From Gaeumannomyces sp. JS-464 (taxonomy: Eukaryota > Ascomycota > Sordariomycetes > Magnaporthales > Magnaporthaceae), in NCBI GenBank assembly GCA_002197995.1, contig NGZR01000007.1, positions 1,012,399-1,076,398 of the forward strand: a stretch of DNA of 64,000 nucleotides. The letters run 5' to 3'. The translations under genes were made by a program, and so were the position numbers. Below are positions 21,692-33,842 of the stretch, piece after piece (position 1 is the first letter of the stretch; each line of letters opens with the position of its first letter). The notes under the pieces are model-generated. The model worked only from the letters and a program-made list of their open reading frames with translations. It searched no databases and had not been told where the DNA came from.

Positions 21692-23689
21692 TGGCCGCCT
21701 TCAACTCAACGGCCACGCCTACCGGCCCCGATGGCATGGGCCTCAATGTTAACACGGCCGCGACTTCGCTGAGCATGGGAGTCTTCGACCCTGACATGCC
21801 CTTTGACGAATCTATCCTGTGAGTGCTTGTTGTTTGGGCTGGGCGCGGGATGGGGGACGGAAATGGCGCGCGACGGTGGCTAATCAAAGCCGGACTGGCT
21901 TCCAAACAACTAGCGAGAACGTCCAGGGGCTCCAAAACATGCCGTTTACACCGTCGTATGACTTCGAGCCCTTCTCGGCCATTCGAAGACCCTTTCTCGT
22001 ATCCCTCCCGACCCAGCTTCCCAGGCCACCCGCCGGGCAGCGTGGCGGCGACGACGGCATCAACAGCCGCGGTTTCGGCAGGACCATCGCACGGCGGCCG
22101 ACATGCGCATCATCACCACCACCACAGCGCCGCCGATATCGATGCCGGCTTTGCGGACCCGGAGTCGTCGCCGCCGGACAACGATGTGGATAATAAGCTA
22201 CTGAGCTTCTCGGCCCCTGTCGCAAAGGCCACGCTTTTGGACGAAGCTGGGCACAGTGTCGAGGTCGCGCTGACGGCGGAGTTGTATGGCATGTTCTTTG
22301 TGGCCGAGGATGTCTTCAGCGGAGACAGCAACATGGGTGGTAGCCGGCCGCACGAGCTGACCTGCTACCGCCGCAACCTCTGGCAGTGCTCAGGCCATGT
22401 CGCGATACCCAGACACGTAACGCATGTCGCGCTGCCGCCCGAGCAGGGCGGGATCACGGCCCCGCTGCTCGAGTTGGCCGTGTCCATAACCGCCGTCGAG
22501 TCCATCGACGGCAAGCCCACAGAAATAATATCGATACCGTGGAAGAGCACCAACCCAAACGCAGCGGGGGGCGACGACCATTCAAAGTCAGCAGGGGCGC
22601 CCCGCGGATATCCATCGATATGTCAGACGGCGGACAGGAGCCCGACGGAAACTTCATATCCGTGCCCGTCTCGTGGAAGCGGCTTCAGTTCAAACACGCC
22701 ACGGCTAACAACGGTCGGCGCAAGGGACTGCAGCAACACTACGTTGTCCAGATCTCCCTGCTCGGCAGGCTGGGACAGACGCGGCAGTCCTTTGATGGGG
22801 GAGATGGGATGGCTGCTGCCCGCTGGGCGCATCGGCCGGCGGCTTCGTCAAGCTGGCCGAGGTCCAGTCGGGCCCGGTCATCGTGCGCGGCCGCAGCCCG
22901 CGCAACTTTGACAGCAGAAAGGACGTGCAGCTCATCAGCGACAAAAAGCCGGAGCGACGCAGTGTGTCAAACGACCCTGTCTCGGCTGCGGCGGCGACCA
23001 CCAAGTCAGAGTTTGTCAAGGGGGAGGTGCCGCAGAAGACGCAGGCTCACCAGCTGCAGGGGAATACGCAGGCAAGTACCTGTTTTTTTTTTTTGTATAC
23101 ACTTTTCGTATTGCTGTCTGGGCTCTCTCGAGATGTTCGCTAGTTACCCTTTGCCAGGACTGGGCCGGGCAGAGCTAACAGTGGACTGCTATTCTAACAG
23201 GTTGCCGACTGGACATATATACAATGGCGGCAGCGGTGGGAATCCGCACTCGTCCAAAAGAGCGGCCGTCTCGCCAAACCCAAACAGGCCACCGGTGCCA
23301 TCCTGGTCTGGGTCATCGGAATCGCACAGGCACCAGCCGCCCACTCCCACGATGGCGGCTCCGTCGATCCACCGGCCTACGGCCCCGCCAACCCTGCCTA
23401 TCAACCTGTCCCTGTCCGAGGACGAACGGTCTCCGCCGAACCGCTCGAGCGCGGACTCGCTGTCAAGCCCGCAGCTCAGCAAGGGCCGCACGGCCTCGGG
23501 CCACAACCCCGGCGGCAGCCCCGTGGAGAGCGCGGACCTGCTCTACGAGTACTTCCCCCTCAGCCTCGACGACTTCCTCGACCCGGTGGACGCCGTGTAC
23601 AGGCCCACGTCGTTCATCACATCCGGGCCGTCGAGGAAAATCCCCGGCCTGTCCGGGGCGGGACGAAACGGTACTTTGTGCCCGACTGA
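21688..23689 (+). CDS. ron1: Ndt80-like (PhoG fold) regulator of GlcNAc catabolism, RON1-type
   Basis: Transcription factor with an NDT80/PhoG DNA-binding domain; the Trichoderma orthologue RON1 is needed to induce GlcNAc catabolic genes. Model: join(21688..21818, 21914..23071, 23201..23689), about 592 aa. The N-terminus is disordered with a His run (HAHHHHHH); the NDT80 domain spans about residues 150-400: LTCYRRNLWQCSGH, ISVPVSWKRLQFKHATANNG and the hallmark VRGRSPRNFDSRKD. The tail has a Pro/Ser-rich linker, the acidic segment DLLYEYFPLSLDDFLDPVDAVYRP and KRYFVPD. The second intron has a GC donor (cag|gcaagt). Five frame breaks are inferred: about 21975-21985, C run 22600-22603, ccc 22819-22821, tatata about 23215 and ccc 23604-23606. 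Three are single missing Cs. Their net effect gives 593 codons. Activity cannot be judged until these are resolved. Confidence 0.85.
23072..23200 (+). other. GC-AG intron in ron1
   Basis: 129-bp intron with donor cag|gcaagt and acceptor ctaacag|gtt, including a T10 run. The donor matches the GC-donor consensus exactly, and no GT donor in phase is available nearby. Confidence 0.65.
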
Positions 23690-24425
23690 ACGAAACAGCC
23701 GCAGCCGAGGCATATTTTGACACTGTTCTTTTCCGAATCTTGCAAGCGGCGTTTTTCAGCTTTGGGGGGTTTAAAAAAGAGAGAAAAAAAGGGATTGCAA
23801 CAACATCCATATGTTTTTTTTTTGCTTTTTTACTCCTTGGGCTACAGTCGGATGTGAAATACTATGATACCCTCGGCCTTGCGTCTCTGCGCCCGAGCTT
23901 GTGCATTAATTATGTTGACGACTGCAACGATGTGTTTCGATTGGAGCGGGCAGGAGCGGCCGCGCCTTCTGAGGCGATGTGTATATAATATACTTGGATT
24001 TGGATATTTTGCCTCTTCTTAAAAGTGTTCTTGTGTGGCGTGCCGAATCAATGGCGACGACCTTTGCGGCCGTGAATTAGGATCATCCAATACAACTCGG
24101 GGCGTATATTAGCCTGCCAGCCGGGGAGCCTAGGGCGGATTTGCTACCGGTTCCAGAGGCTGAGACATGCGGAGCGGCCCGCCCGCCTGATCCCAGCTTG
24201 ATATACGGTGTATTTCCATGGGACTGAGCATGCGATTGAAACTATATGGGTTAGGTGGCTATAAATGGAAACAGATCGACAAACAGAATACAGAATGTGT
24301 ACCTAGGTAGGTAGGTAACCGAATCAAATCAACACTTCTTTTTCCTCTCTGCGCTTGACCATGATCACCCTGGGTTAGTCGCCTACGATACCCAACAACT
24401 GAAAACAAACCCAGTCACGTTGAAG
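23690..24425. other. Convergent spacer, ron1 / nag3
   Basis: 736 bp between the 3' ends of ron1 (plus) and nag3 (minus). Locally AT-richer, with an A/T-rich 3' flank and a taggtaggtaggtaac repeat near 24304. No gene. Confidence 0.6.
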
Positions 24426-27400
24426 TTACGCCAACAAATCAGTCCACTAGATAAGCAAACGAAAGTGTCAGTCTGTGCACATGGAGGAAATGGCAAATGC
24501 ACGCTCCGGGACCGCAGCGACTCACGTGGTCAGGCGAGTTCGTAATCTCCTCAAACGCCTGCAGCGTCTCAAAGTTCATGGCGAGCAGCGGCTCGTACAG
24601 CTCGTCCTGGACCCAGCTGAGCACGCTGCGCGAGGAGCGGTGCGCCTTGTTCTGCCGGACGCCCATGAGCGCGAGGCCCTGCAGCACGAGCGTAGCCTGG
24701 CTGTGGTGGTGGGCCAGGACGGGCGCGATGATGCCGCCGACCGACTCGGCGGCGGCGCCTGGCCTCTGGGGCCGGGCCGGGGCCAGGGCGGGCATGTAGG
24801 TCGCCAGGGCGCTCCCGGGGCTGCAGATGACGACGGTGCCCAGGATCGCGTCGGCGGCGCTCTTGGCGCGCACGACGCCGCACGTCTTGGTCTCCTGCAG
24901 CGCCAGCCGGTAGAGCTCGCACACCTCGGCGTGGCGTGCGCCTGCACGTGCGCCAGCACCGTCTCGGCGTTCTCGTGGCCGTGGATCAGGTCGAAGCTGA
25001 TGCTGGCGCGCTGGATGCTCGCGAGAGGCCCTCGGGCGCGGTCCACGAGCCAGATCCGCGATCGTCATGTTGATTAGGCGCTTTGGGAACTGGACATCCC
25101 AGCCGCTGTTGGCAAACCAGGCTTTGGTGTTCACGCCGTCCTCGTCGATAGGGATGCCCAGGAATACACCGGGGAAGAGAGGTCCCGAGCTGGATCTTGT
25201 TGACGCCCCGCTTCATCACTCCCGCAGCGCTCCCCGCTGAAGCGACCTGCCGATCGAGACGTTGCGCTTGGCCGGGTCCACGAAGATGACGCCGATGATG
25301 CCGACGCCGCCCTGCGTAACATAGGTGGCGCAGAAACCGTACAGCGCCTGCGTGCTGCTGTTGCGCACCACGAAATGCGACTCCTGGATGCGCGGGTTCG
25401 ACAGCTGGAAGGTCGCCGATGTCGTTCTTTCGAGGTACCGCATGCTAGGCGTGCTGGCCCGCGCCGTCGCCTGGATGAGGTTATCCAGCTCCGCGCCATC
25501 CCTGTCGCGATCATAATCCTCGACGAGCCACCGCTGCCGCGACTTGACCACCTTTTTGCTCTTCCTCAAAGTCCCAGGGAACGTGCCGCGTGGTGGGAAC
25601 TCGCCCATGAGAGCTCGGACGAGCGCGTTCATCCCTGTCTCGGTGAAGTCGTACGTGCAGATGTATGTACCGACGGTCTTGTCCATAGCAAAGTCATAAG
25701 GCGAGCTTACGGCAACAACGATCAGCGACTTCTTTTGGCCGGTAGCACGCAGCATCGCGCATAGAGTTGACACATGCTTGGTGAAGCCAGCCTGGTATAA
25801 GTTCCGGTTGGCGTCGGCTGTGACTATTATGATGCAAGAGGCTCTGTTTATGAGATTCTCGTGAACTGCGGGTCTGTTAGTCGCAGGTCTGGCTGATGAT
25901 TATTTATTGAGGGTGCCCGCTAGTTGAATCCCTTCCAGCGGCTCAACTTCCATGGCGTAGCATGTCAGTGGTAGTGGCATTGCGGAACCCAACTAACCTG
26001 GTCTGAGCCCATTCGCGGTGTACGACGTGTGTAATAACTTCCCGAGACGTCCTCGCGCGAGAGATCTCCCCAGCTCTCTGAAGACTCCCTCGCCAGTCAT
26101 TATGGCGCCTCTTTCTTTTTGATGAATCCACTTGTCATGGTTTGTGGGAGCCACTTCCTGCATGTTCTTGGACTTGAGCAGTGCCTTGGAGGCGGCAGAT
26201 GCTGGGAGCGGCTTGACCAGAGGCGTGAGCAGGAGAAGCTCCTCGTCCCGGTGCATCGACTGGTTCAGGGGAAGGAGTTTGTCTTTGTCCCGCATAACCG
26301 TGATGGAGTCGTCATACGCTTGCCTCGACAGGGCCAGATGCGAGGGGTGGATCTTTGTCAAAAGCGAGAGGCCAGGAGGGTTGAGAGCCTTGGCCCAAGA
26401 CGTGCACGCCTTTTTCAGCCGGAGCACGCGGTGGAGAGAGGTGAATATCCTGTCCTTCGTGAGAATTCCATTTTCGATGCCGAGCTTCAGGCCCGCGATG
26501 GCCTCGAGCTGGACGTCATAGGCACGGCAGAGCAGAATCAAATCGCACCCTGCCTCGACTGCCATGACGGTCCCGCCCTTGACTCCTATCTCGTGGCTCA
26601 GCGCCTCCATCTCCAGGCACTCGGAGATTGCAACGCCTGAGAACCCTAGCTCATTCCTGAGCAGGTCATCGACGACCTGGTCCGAGAGGCAGGCGTGCAT
26701 GACGTTCATGGATGGATTCGTGATGCCGCACCCGCCCACGAAGATGGCATCGAGGCGGCCGGTAGCGATGGCGTTTCTGAACGGGACCAGGGCACTAAGG
26801 CTCAATTCCTCGAGTGTCTGGGTGATTATGGGGATGTCTAGGCTGGAGCCTAGAAATTCTAGGGAGCCGTACGAGGGAAAGTGCTTGCCGCACGTGGCCA
26901 TCCCGGCGTCCTTGTAGCCGTTCATGGACGCGATGCCGTACTGGGAAACCTCCTGGGGATCATCGCTCGTCGCTCTGACACCCAGCGGCTGGTAACGGGC
27001 ATTTGTTAGGACGTCCAGGACGGGCCCAAGGATCAAGTTGACGCCAACCGCCGAAACTTCGGTAGCGGTGGCTTTGGCAATGTTGTAGGCCAGCTCGGGG
27101 CTTCCAGCAGCAGCCACGCCCATGGCGCTGGGGAACTGGCAGATGTAGTCCTCGTCGAACAGACTGTTGACGCCGCCATTTTCCTGATCTAGGGCTATCA
27201 GAAGCGGGAAAGGATGCCCGGCCTGGTGCGCGATGGTCTGTAACTCCTGAACCAACTTTGAGGTCTCATGGGCAGCTGGGGTGGCGATGCAGCGAGGTCA
27301 GCCATGACACACTCAAGTACGCTTAAGCCGAGGGCACTAGGCAACAAGATCGGAGCACATCAGGGCGGGCTCCTGTCATGGTAGCAGGAGGGCCTTCACG

Positions 27401-27849
27401 TCACATGCACGGGGATACGGTACGACAGACACTTGAGGTTCTTAGCCGTCAGGAGGATGCTGCCGAGATGATGGTTCTCGATCAAGTTACGGATCTGGGG
27501 CGTGACCTCGGTGCCATCCCAGCCCATAATCAGCATCTGGCCGATGGCCCTGTGGGGGAGGGGCAGCGGAAAGCATGGTCAGCCACGGCACTCGCGAGAA
27601 GAGTAGGGGGCACGGGCAGTCAGCAAGATGGCCGCAGCCGATGACAATCAGGGGACCGCGCCCGACTGTAGGCCGAGTTGGGATGTGGTCGGGAATGGCC
27701 TCATGGGCTGAGGCCGAGGTTGGGCCGCCGTTGATGGAGTCTCGGGCGGATTCTGGGGTCTGGAGCAGAAGACACATTGAAGCACGCACGCACCAGTCGA
27801 GATCCTGCCATAGTGGGTCCAAGTCACCGTCGGCTTCTCGCTTCGTCAT
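24426..27849 (-). CDS. nag3: GH3 beta-N-acetylglucosaminidase fused to a GNAT acetyltransferase (NAG3)
   Basis: GH3 family enzyme with a C-terminal GNAT region, the fusion found in fungal GlcNAc clusters; it likely splits GlcNAc from chitin-derived oligomers. Model: complement(join(24426..24446, 24526..25865, 25998..27275, 27431..27549, 27794..27849)), about 938 aa. Junctions rebuild LDW|AIGQMLIMGWDG, NLK|SAHETSKL and GLRP|VHENLINR; the last exon is WTDLLA. GH3 landmarks: LLIALDQENGGVNSL, CGKHFPSYGSLEF and AISECLEMEAL, where bacterial NagZ has KHFPGHG and SDDLxM. The GNAT acetyl-CoA loop is VDPAKRNVSIGRSL. There is no signal peptide. Five indels break exon 4: about 25218, GGGG 25171-25174 (one extra base), about 25045, about 25022 and about 24932 (missing bases). 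Net correction gives 939 codons. Errors are more likely than decay, but clustering in the GNAT part leaves doubt. Confidence 0.88.
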
Positions 27850-29078
27850 GGTCGAGGCGCGTGGTCGGATCGGGTCGGGCGGGTGTGGCTGTCTGGAGCG
27901 GCTGTTACGTTGTCGCAACCCTTCATGTTGCGGGGAGACGTTGCTGGGCCGCTCCCGGCTGGAGCGACGAGGACGACGCGACGGGCTAGCTGGATGCGTG
28001 GAACGAACGACTGCAGCACACAGGCGCCGACTCGCCCCTGTGCAAGTCTGGAGGGGCGCTTGGAGCCTCGGGCTGGTGGAACGTGCGCCTTCAGGCTCGT
28101 TGATTGGTCCGCACCAGGAATCCCGCCGCTGCCCGTCTTATCGCCGCTGTCTGGTGGCTGTCGAGCGGCCTCCATGGCAGGAGCCCGTGGGGCCGCGTCT
28201 CCAGCAAGCACACCACCTGCAGACACAACTCTTCTAGGAGCTCGCGCTGGCTGCCTTCCCACCAGACCTGTGCCCATTGCACCCAGCCCAGTGCCAATTC
28301 CGCACGATCCGAGACATTGACGACGTTGGCTTTCTACATGGGGAACGTTACATGCCCTGCCCACCAGCGGAAATCGCATCTCCACCCTTGGAGTTTGCCG
28401 CAACTCCATTTCCTGTGCTGGTCCGATCTTCGAAGCCCGGCCCTCCATAAACCCACAGCCAACAGCAGAATCACAGACGGTGGTGGTTGACGGCTGGGCA
28501 TTGTAGCACCGATTGAAGTGGCGTGCGCGTGCCAGCTTGGGCAAAGCAATCCGGCACAGTGTTCCTTTGGACTGTTCATGTGCAGCGTCGAGCACGGCTG
28601 CACCAACCGTCTTGGTTTCACCAACTGCAGTCGTGGCTTTTGTTTCTCTTACCTCACTGAGTGTCCATTTCGTGTGGAATCGGGTTCGCCATTAGTAACG
28701 CCTGGCCGAGCCCGTTCATCCACCCACTCGGCTTGCTTCGGAGCATCTGCGATGCCATGACGAGCCGCCCTTTCAGCAGGGTCCCTCCTCGCCAAAGATG
28801 AGCACGCCTCCTGCCCGCATGGCAGCCTCCATGGATGTCCATTCTTTCATCTGCCGCCCTCCCCGCCCACTCCCTTCCTTTGCAGAGAGCACGATGTCCT
28901 TCCTTTCGACCAGCGCCAGTCCGGCCTTGACGTCCTACATCGAGTCTGGTTTGGTAGCCTACCTTTTAGTCCGGTGGTCTACCTTGGTTCCTTGCACCGA
29001 CTTGCACCAGAGAAAAGCCTCTGACAGCCACAGCAAGCACCGCCGCCGCCGGCATTGCCAAGGGCCGAAACACCGACA
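27850..29078. other. Divergent promoter shared by nag3 and dac1
   Basis: 1.2 kb between the ATG of nag3 (minus, 27849) and the ATG of dac1 (plus, 29079). Likely co-regulated by RON1, by context only. ORFs of up to 249 codons are GC-rich frames without motifs. No discrete operator could be assigned. Confidence 0.6.
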
Positions 29079-30538
29079 ATGCCAGCTGCTATCTCGCCGC
29101 GGGGATCTGGGAATGGCATCACCAAGTTCACCAACTGCCGCCTTGTGCGCGGCGACTCCCTTGTCGCCCAAGACCTCTGGGTCAGCTCTGTCACGGGCAA
29201 GATCGTGCACTCTCAGGCCGCCTTCTACGACCACTTGATCGTTCCGGATCATGTCATCGATCTTGGTGGCCGGATCGTGTCTGCCGGCCTCATCGACGTC
29301 CAGCTCAACGGCGCGTTTGGCTTCAACTTCTCCACCCTCTTTCCCGACATGTCCCAGTACGGGAAGAGGGTCAGGCAGCTGAATAGGGAGCTGGCGACCA
29401 CGGGCGTGACATCCTACGTGCCAACGGTCACGAGCCAGACGAGCGAGCTCTACCGCAATGTGCTTCCCTTCCTCGCGCCCCCTGACGGCCGACAGCGTGC
29501 CGAGGATGGAGCCGAGTCCCTCGGCGCCCATGTCGAAGGCCCCTTTCTCAGCCCGACCAAGAACGGCATCCACAATGTGGACGTTCTAAGAGAGGCCCGG
29601 AGTATCGCGGACCTGGAGCACATGTACGGCGCAGAAAACCTCAGGCCGGCGGCCTCGGGAAGGCCGCTGCCGATCCTCATGATCACCGCTGCTCCCGAGG
29701 TCGGTCACATGATGGAGCTAATCCCAGCGCTACGTGAGCGAGGAATCATCTACTCGATCGGCCATTCCGAGGCCACATACGAGCAAGCCTCTATGGCCGT
29801 CGCCGCCGGCGCGACCATGATCACGCATCTGTTCAACGCCATGCGGCCACTGCACCACCGCAATCCCGGCATCTTCGGCGTCCTGGGAATCGCCGAGAGC
29901 CTTCCACGGCCCTACTTCGGAATCATCGCCGACGGAATCCACTTGCATCCAACCACCATCAAGATCGCCTTTAATGCACACCCTGAAGGCTTCATCCTAG
30001 TCACGGATGCGATGCACCTGGTCGGCCTTCCAGATGGAACCTATGGCTGGACCAATGGCGATAACTGCAGCAAAATTGTCAAGACCGGCTCTGTTCTAAA
30101 ACTAGAGGGGTCCGAAACCATCGCCGGAAGGTATGGCTCTGTCATCTCAACAGTCACTTTCTACACCCCACTTCCAAGGCAACTGTGATCGAATATGACT
30201 CCTCGGCCCTGATGGTTACTGACATGGTGAGCAGCTCTATAACACTCATTGAGTGTGTGTCCAATTTCCTCACATGGAGCGGCTGCACGATCCCGCAAGC
30301 CCTGAACGCAGTGACCGCCACACCAGCATCCCTTCTGGGCCTGCAGGGAGTCAAGGGCAGCCTGGTGCCTGGGGCCGATGCGGATCTTGTGGTTCTATCC
30401 GAAATCGAGCAGCCAGACTCTCGGCAGCTCGTTGTTGACGAAGTCTGGAAATTTGGGACGAGAGTACACCTGCGGGAAGAATCCTCCTCAAGCTCATCAT
30501 CATCCTCATTATCATCAAGCTCCTTCACGTCTGTGTAG
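29079..30538 (+). CDS. dac1: N-acetylglucosamine-6-phosphate deacetylase
   Basis: Hydrolyses GlcNAc-6-phosphate to GlcN-6-phosphate and acetate, a metal-dependent amidohydrolase (NagA family). Model: join(29079..30130, 30235..30538), 451 aa. The intron has donor ag|gtatgg, branch tactgac and acceptor gagcag, rebuilding GSETIAGS|SITLIECVSNF. ATG at 29079 starts MPAAISPRGSGNGITKFTNC; the open frame upstream lacks ATG. Metal and catalytic residues: GAHVEGPFLS (Glu), SIGHSEATY (His), ITHLFNAMRPLHHRNPG (His) and LVTDAMHLVGLPDG (catalytic Asp). Near the end is PGADADLVVLS, typical of the composite beta domain. The tail ends in a Ser run (SSSSSSSSLSSSSF) absent from bacterial NagA. No frame break. 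Divergent from nag3. Confidence 0.95.
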
Positions 30539-33500
30539 GCGATAGACGATAGGGTTGGGCGAGCCTTTTCTCTTGTACATCACCACATCTCCTTTGGCCC
30601 CAGATTGACATTACTAGAATCAAGAACCCTTCATAGCTTAGTTACGGTTTGTTCTCCTAGTCCTCATATGGCGCAATTTTATCAAGTGCTGAGTGCTCAA
30701 TATCCAACCACTCACAGAAATCACCGGTCCATCTCCGCCACGGGATTCGCCAGCAGCTCCAACAAGGATATTCCTACCCAACGCAATAGTGATCTAACAC
30801 CCTTCTGTTTGGTCGGATGGTAAAGCGCTGGGAGCAGAGCTTGGCAAAGAGCCCTTCATTGTCGACTCACATATCGGTGAGACTGCGGTACCCAGACCAG
30901 ATTTCCAGCGCTCAACTTCACATAAGCGCCTCAACAAGACTTTCTATTAATTTGTGCCTCTCGCAGCGCCACTGACCTTCTCCCGCAGCTCTTCATCGCA
31001 TGCTCTCGCCATAGCTGACACCTTCGGTGGAACTGCTGGCGACATCGGGAAGCAAAAGGTGTGCAGCTCGGCCCTTTCTGCTGCCAAGTCCCCGGCCCGC
31101 CCTGGCAGTATTGCGGCTGCGTAAGCCTACAGAAGAAGTGAATCTCGAGGACGCAATCTCGTTGGCTGACGGCCAGAGATTACTGCTGTTGCCGGCCTGG
31201 GCTTTCTGGAAGAAGGCTCATCATTGCAGCCCGGTTTCAGGTGCGGTTCGGCGGTTAACCCGGCTGCATGGGCAGCTGGCTACCCGGATGGCCATCCGTA
31301 CCGTATCGCTTGGGTAAAGTGTCCTGATCCGATACGGCGTCAGGTCAGGTCCTCGCCACCAAAACCTAGCTGAGCCGAGATGAAGGTATCTAGCTGGGAC
31401 TCGTGAAGTCTCCCGGTTGACCGGGCTGCATCTGCGTCTCGGCTCCACTCTCGCCATAACCACGGTCACTCTGAAAAATAACGTTCCTCGCGAAGAAGCA
31501 CCATTTATTCAGTTCCTCGCTATACCAAAAATAGCATATGCAGCATCGCCTCTCGAGACTCGTACCATGGAATGGCCAAGCCTATCTCGCCTCCCTCCAG
31601 CGTCGCACCCTGGTCCTTTTCAAGATCGATATAGATGCGCCTTCTACACAACGACAAACTCCTTACCCGTCGGGCATTTCTTCATGGCAGCCTTCGAAAA
31701 AGCCGGCCGAGATAGACCCCGATGCCTTCCCACGGATCATTTCAACTCCCGTTTCTTGGCCTTTCTGGAAAATCACAATAACTCGAGACGAGGTGGCTTG
31801 GAGGTAGGAGCCGGCAAGACGCCTCCGCATGAGCGATCAGACCCCGGGCCATGGAGGTGTGGCCCAAACTGCTGCTGGGCAGGTATGCACACCCGGCATC
31901 AATATGGTGGGATGGGAAATTCTAGCCTCCCCGCATTTCATCCAAGGCCCGGCTTGGCTCTGCTTTGGCCATGAAGCTTTTCCACCAAAGACAGGCTGAG
32001 GGCCGCCAAGAGTGGAAGTCGTGTCCCTTGTTTGGCCCCTCTTTTCGATAGTTCCCGACGCAATGGCAGCCCGGCACCTGGACGGCAGGAGCTGCATGCT
32101 GCCGGCTGATTTCCCACAGAAGCACATTCCCTTATTGTTCCTCCTAGCACACCTGGGCCAGAGACGGTGACTGCGACCCCAGAAAGAATGCAACCCTTAT
32201 CGCGATTTCCAGGGAAGATACTCGGCAGTCCAGCTCGACTGCGAGGTACGCCGGGTCTAGGCAAGCCCGGGGTTGGAGCACAACTGGACTGCCCCAGACT
32301 GTCAAGCGAGCGCTTCGCCTACCGGGTGGCACCCCAGGTCCAGAGCCCCAACCAGCGGACTGGAAGCGGCGTGAGGATGTCGGGGGTACCACCAAGGCCT
32401 CGCCAAGGCAGGGCAGAGTTAAAATGGACTTCAGTTCCTGGCGAAGGCGCGCAGCACAGGGGCAATGCACCCCTTACATGATTGGCCCCTGGTGGGTGGG
32501 AAAGCCCGGGGTTCTGCCCGTCGATCTTTTTCCTGATTTGCAAATACCCATACTCAGTCGCTGCAGTCAGCCTTCCCCTTTCTCAACCCCTCTGGCGATC
32601 AGAGATGGCCCCATCTATCGCCCTGTCGGGCAAAGCCGTCGGTTGAGATGTGCGGGAACACCAGTCGCCTACCCCTCTCTGCCTCGTCCAGCGGCCGCAG
32701 CCCAGTCCTCAAGCCGCCACAAAGAACAGCACGTCTGAAGAGCGATGGCGATGATTGGGCTCGTTCATCACGGCTTTTCAATTTCTGGTATTAGCCGTGT
32801 TATCACCCATAGGAACTGCACCCTACCTAATTCCCTTCAGTTCTGGAATCGCCATCTCGTCCCGGAAAATCTAGATACTCGGCCACGCGTAAGCCCAGGT
32901 CTGTACCACACGCTCCGTTTGCGAAAAATACAATTGAAAGGTGTCATCCAGACGCCTGCTCATACATCTTTGTGGCATCGGGCCACGAAATACTGACGAC
33001 GTCTGACGTGATTCGTCAAAGGATGAACCACGTCGAATGGCTTCATCCCCTTCCACCACCAACTGAACTTCTTCACGCACTTTGTTTACTCCATAATCAG
33101 ATCACGGAAGTACTTCTAACTATCAAGGACATTGGAGCGCATGTAGACTTGTATACTCCTACGGTAGTTCGTCCGAGTCTGGCTCTATACCTATCCGTCC
33201 GTAAATGCAATATCCATGCCGCCCTGCCCCTAAATATCCAATGCACAGGTTTCCATCTTCCATATGACCCCACACGCGCCACCCGATCGTCACGGTGCCT
33301 TGTTGCCTCTCTGCTGCATTTTTCCTTCACCCGGGTCTCTGGGGCCCAGGACGGCCGATGCGACGCAGCTTGCCATTGCTGCTCGTCTGCGTAGAGCCAG
33401 ACCGTGCGTTCGTCATTGTGCAATATAGAGGATGATGAACTCCTCCCGTTTGCATCCAGGCCACTCCCCCGGCTTCAACGGCGGCCCATGCAAACGCGGT

Positions 33501-33842
33501 CTTTATCCATATTGCGTCCGAGATGTCGTTCCACCCATTCAACCTGGGCGGCCCGCGGGACACGCATCTTCGCGTCCGGAAGATTTTGGAATCGAGACAA
33601 CGGACACCGGGCTAGAGGGGACGCTTATTCGCAGATCTCATCATGTGTCTCTCCTCTCCTTTTACACCGCTCGCTCTATATAAGACCGTCGCCGGTACGT
33701 CCGAAGCCCAAATCTCAATATCCCTCTCCTCCTCCACAGGCCACTCTGGTGATATTCTCCTCGCCTCTTTTCCTTTAAGGGTGCCTAGCTTCTTCTGTTC
33801 AACTTGCCAAAACACAAGGCACACGGCCTTCCAACCGCCGCC
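30539..33842. other. Intergenic region
   Basis: 3.3 kb between dac1 and the Lys-rich gene. An ATG-started 89-codon ORF at 31538-31807 (beginning MQHRLSRLVPWNGQAYLASL) has protein-like composition but no recognised motif or splice context. Other ORFs start without ATG. No transporter gene is present here. Confidence 0.5.
33677..33684 (+). promoter_or_regulatory. TATA box of the Lys-rich secreted protein gene
   Basis: tatataag in a CT-rich setting, about 160 bp upstream of the ATG at 33843, followed by long pyrimidine-rich stretches typical of strongly expressed fungal genes. Confidence 0.5.
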
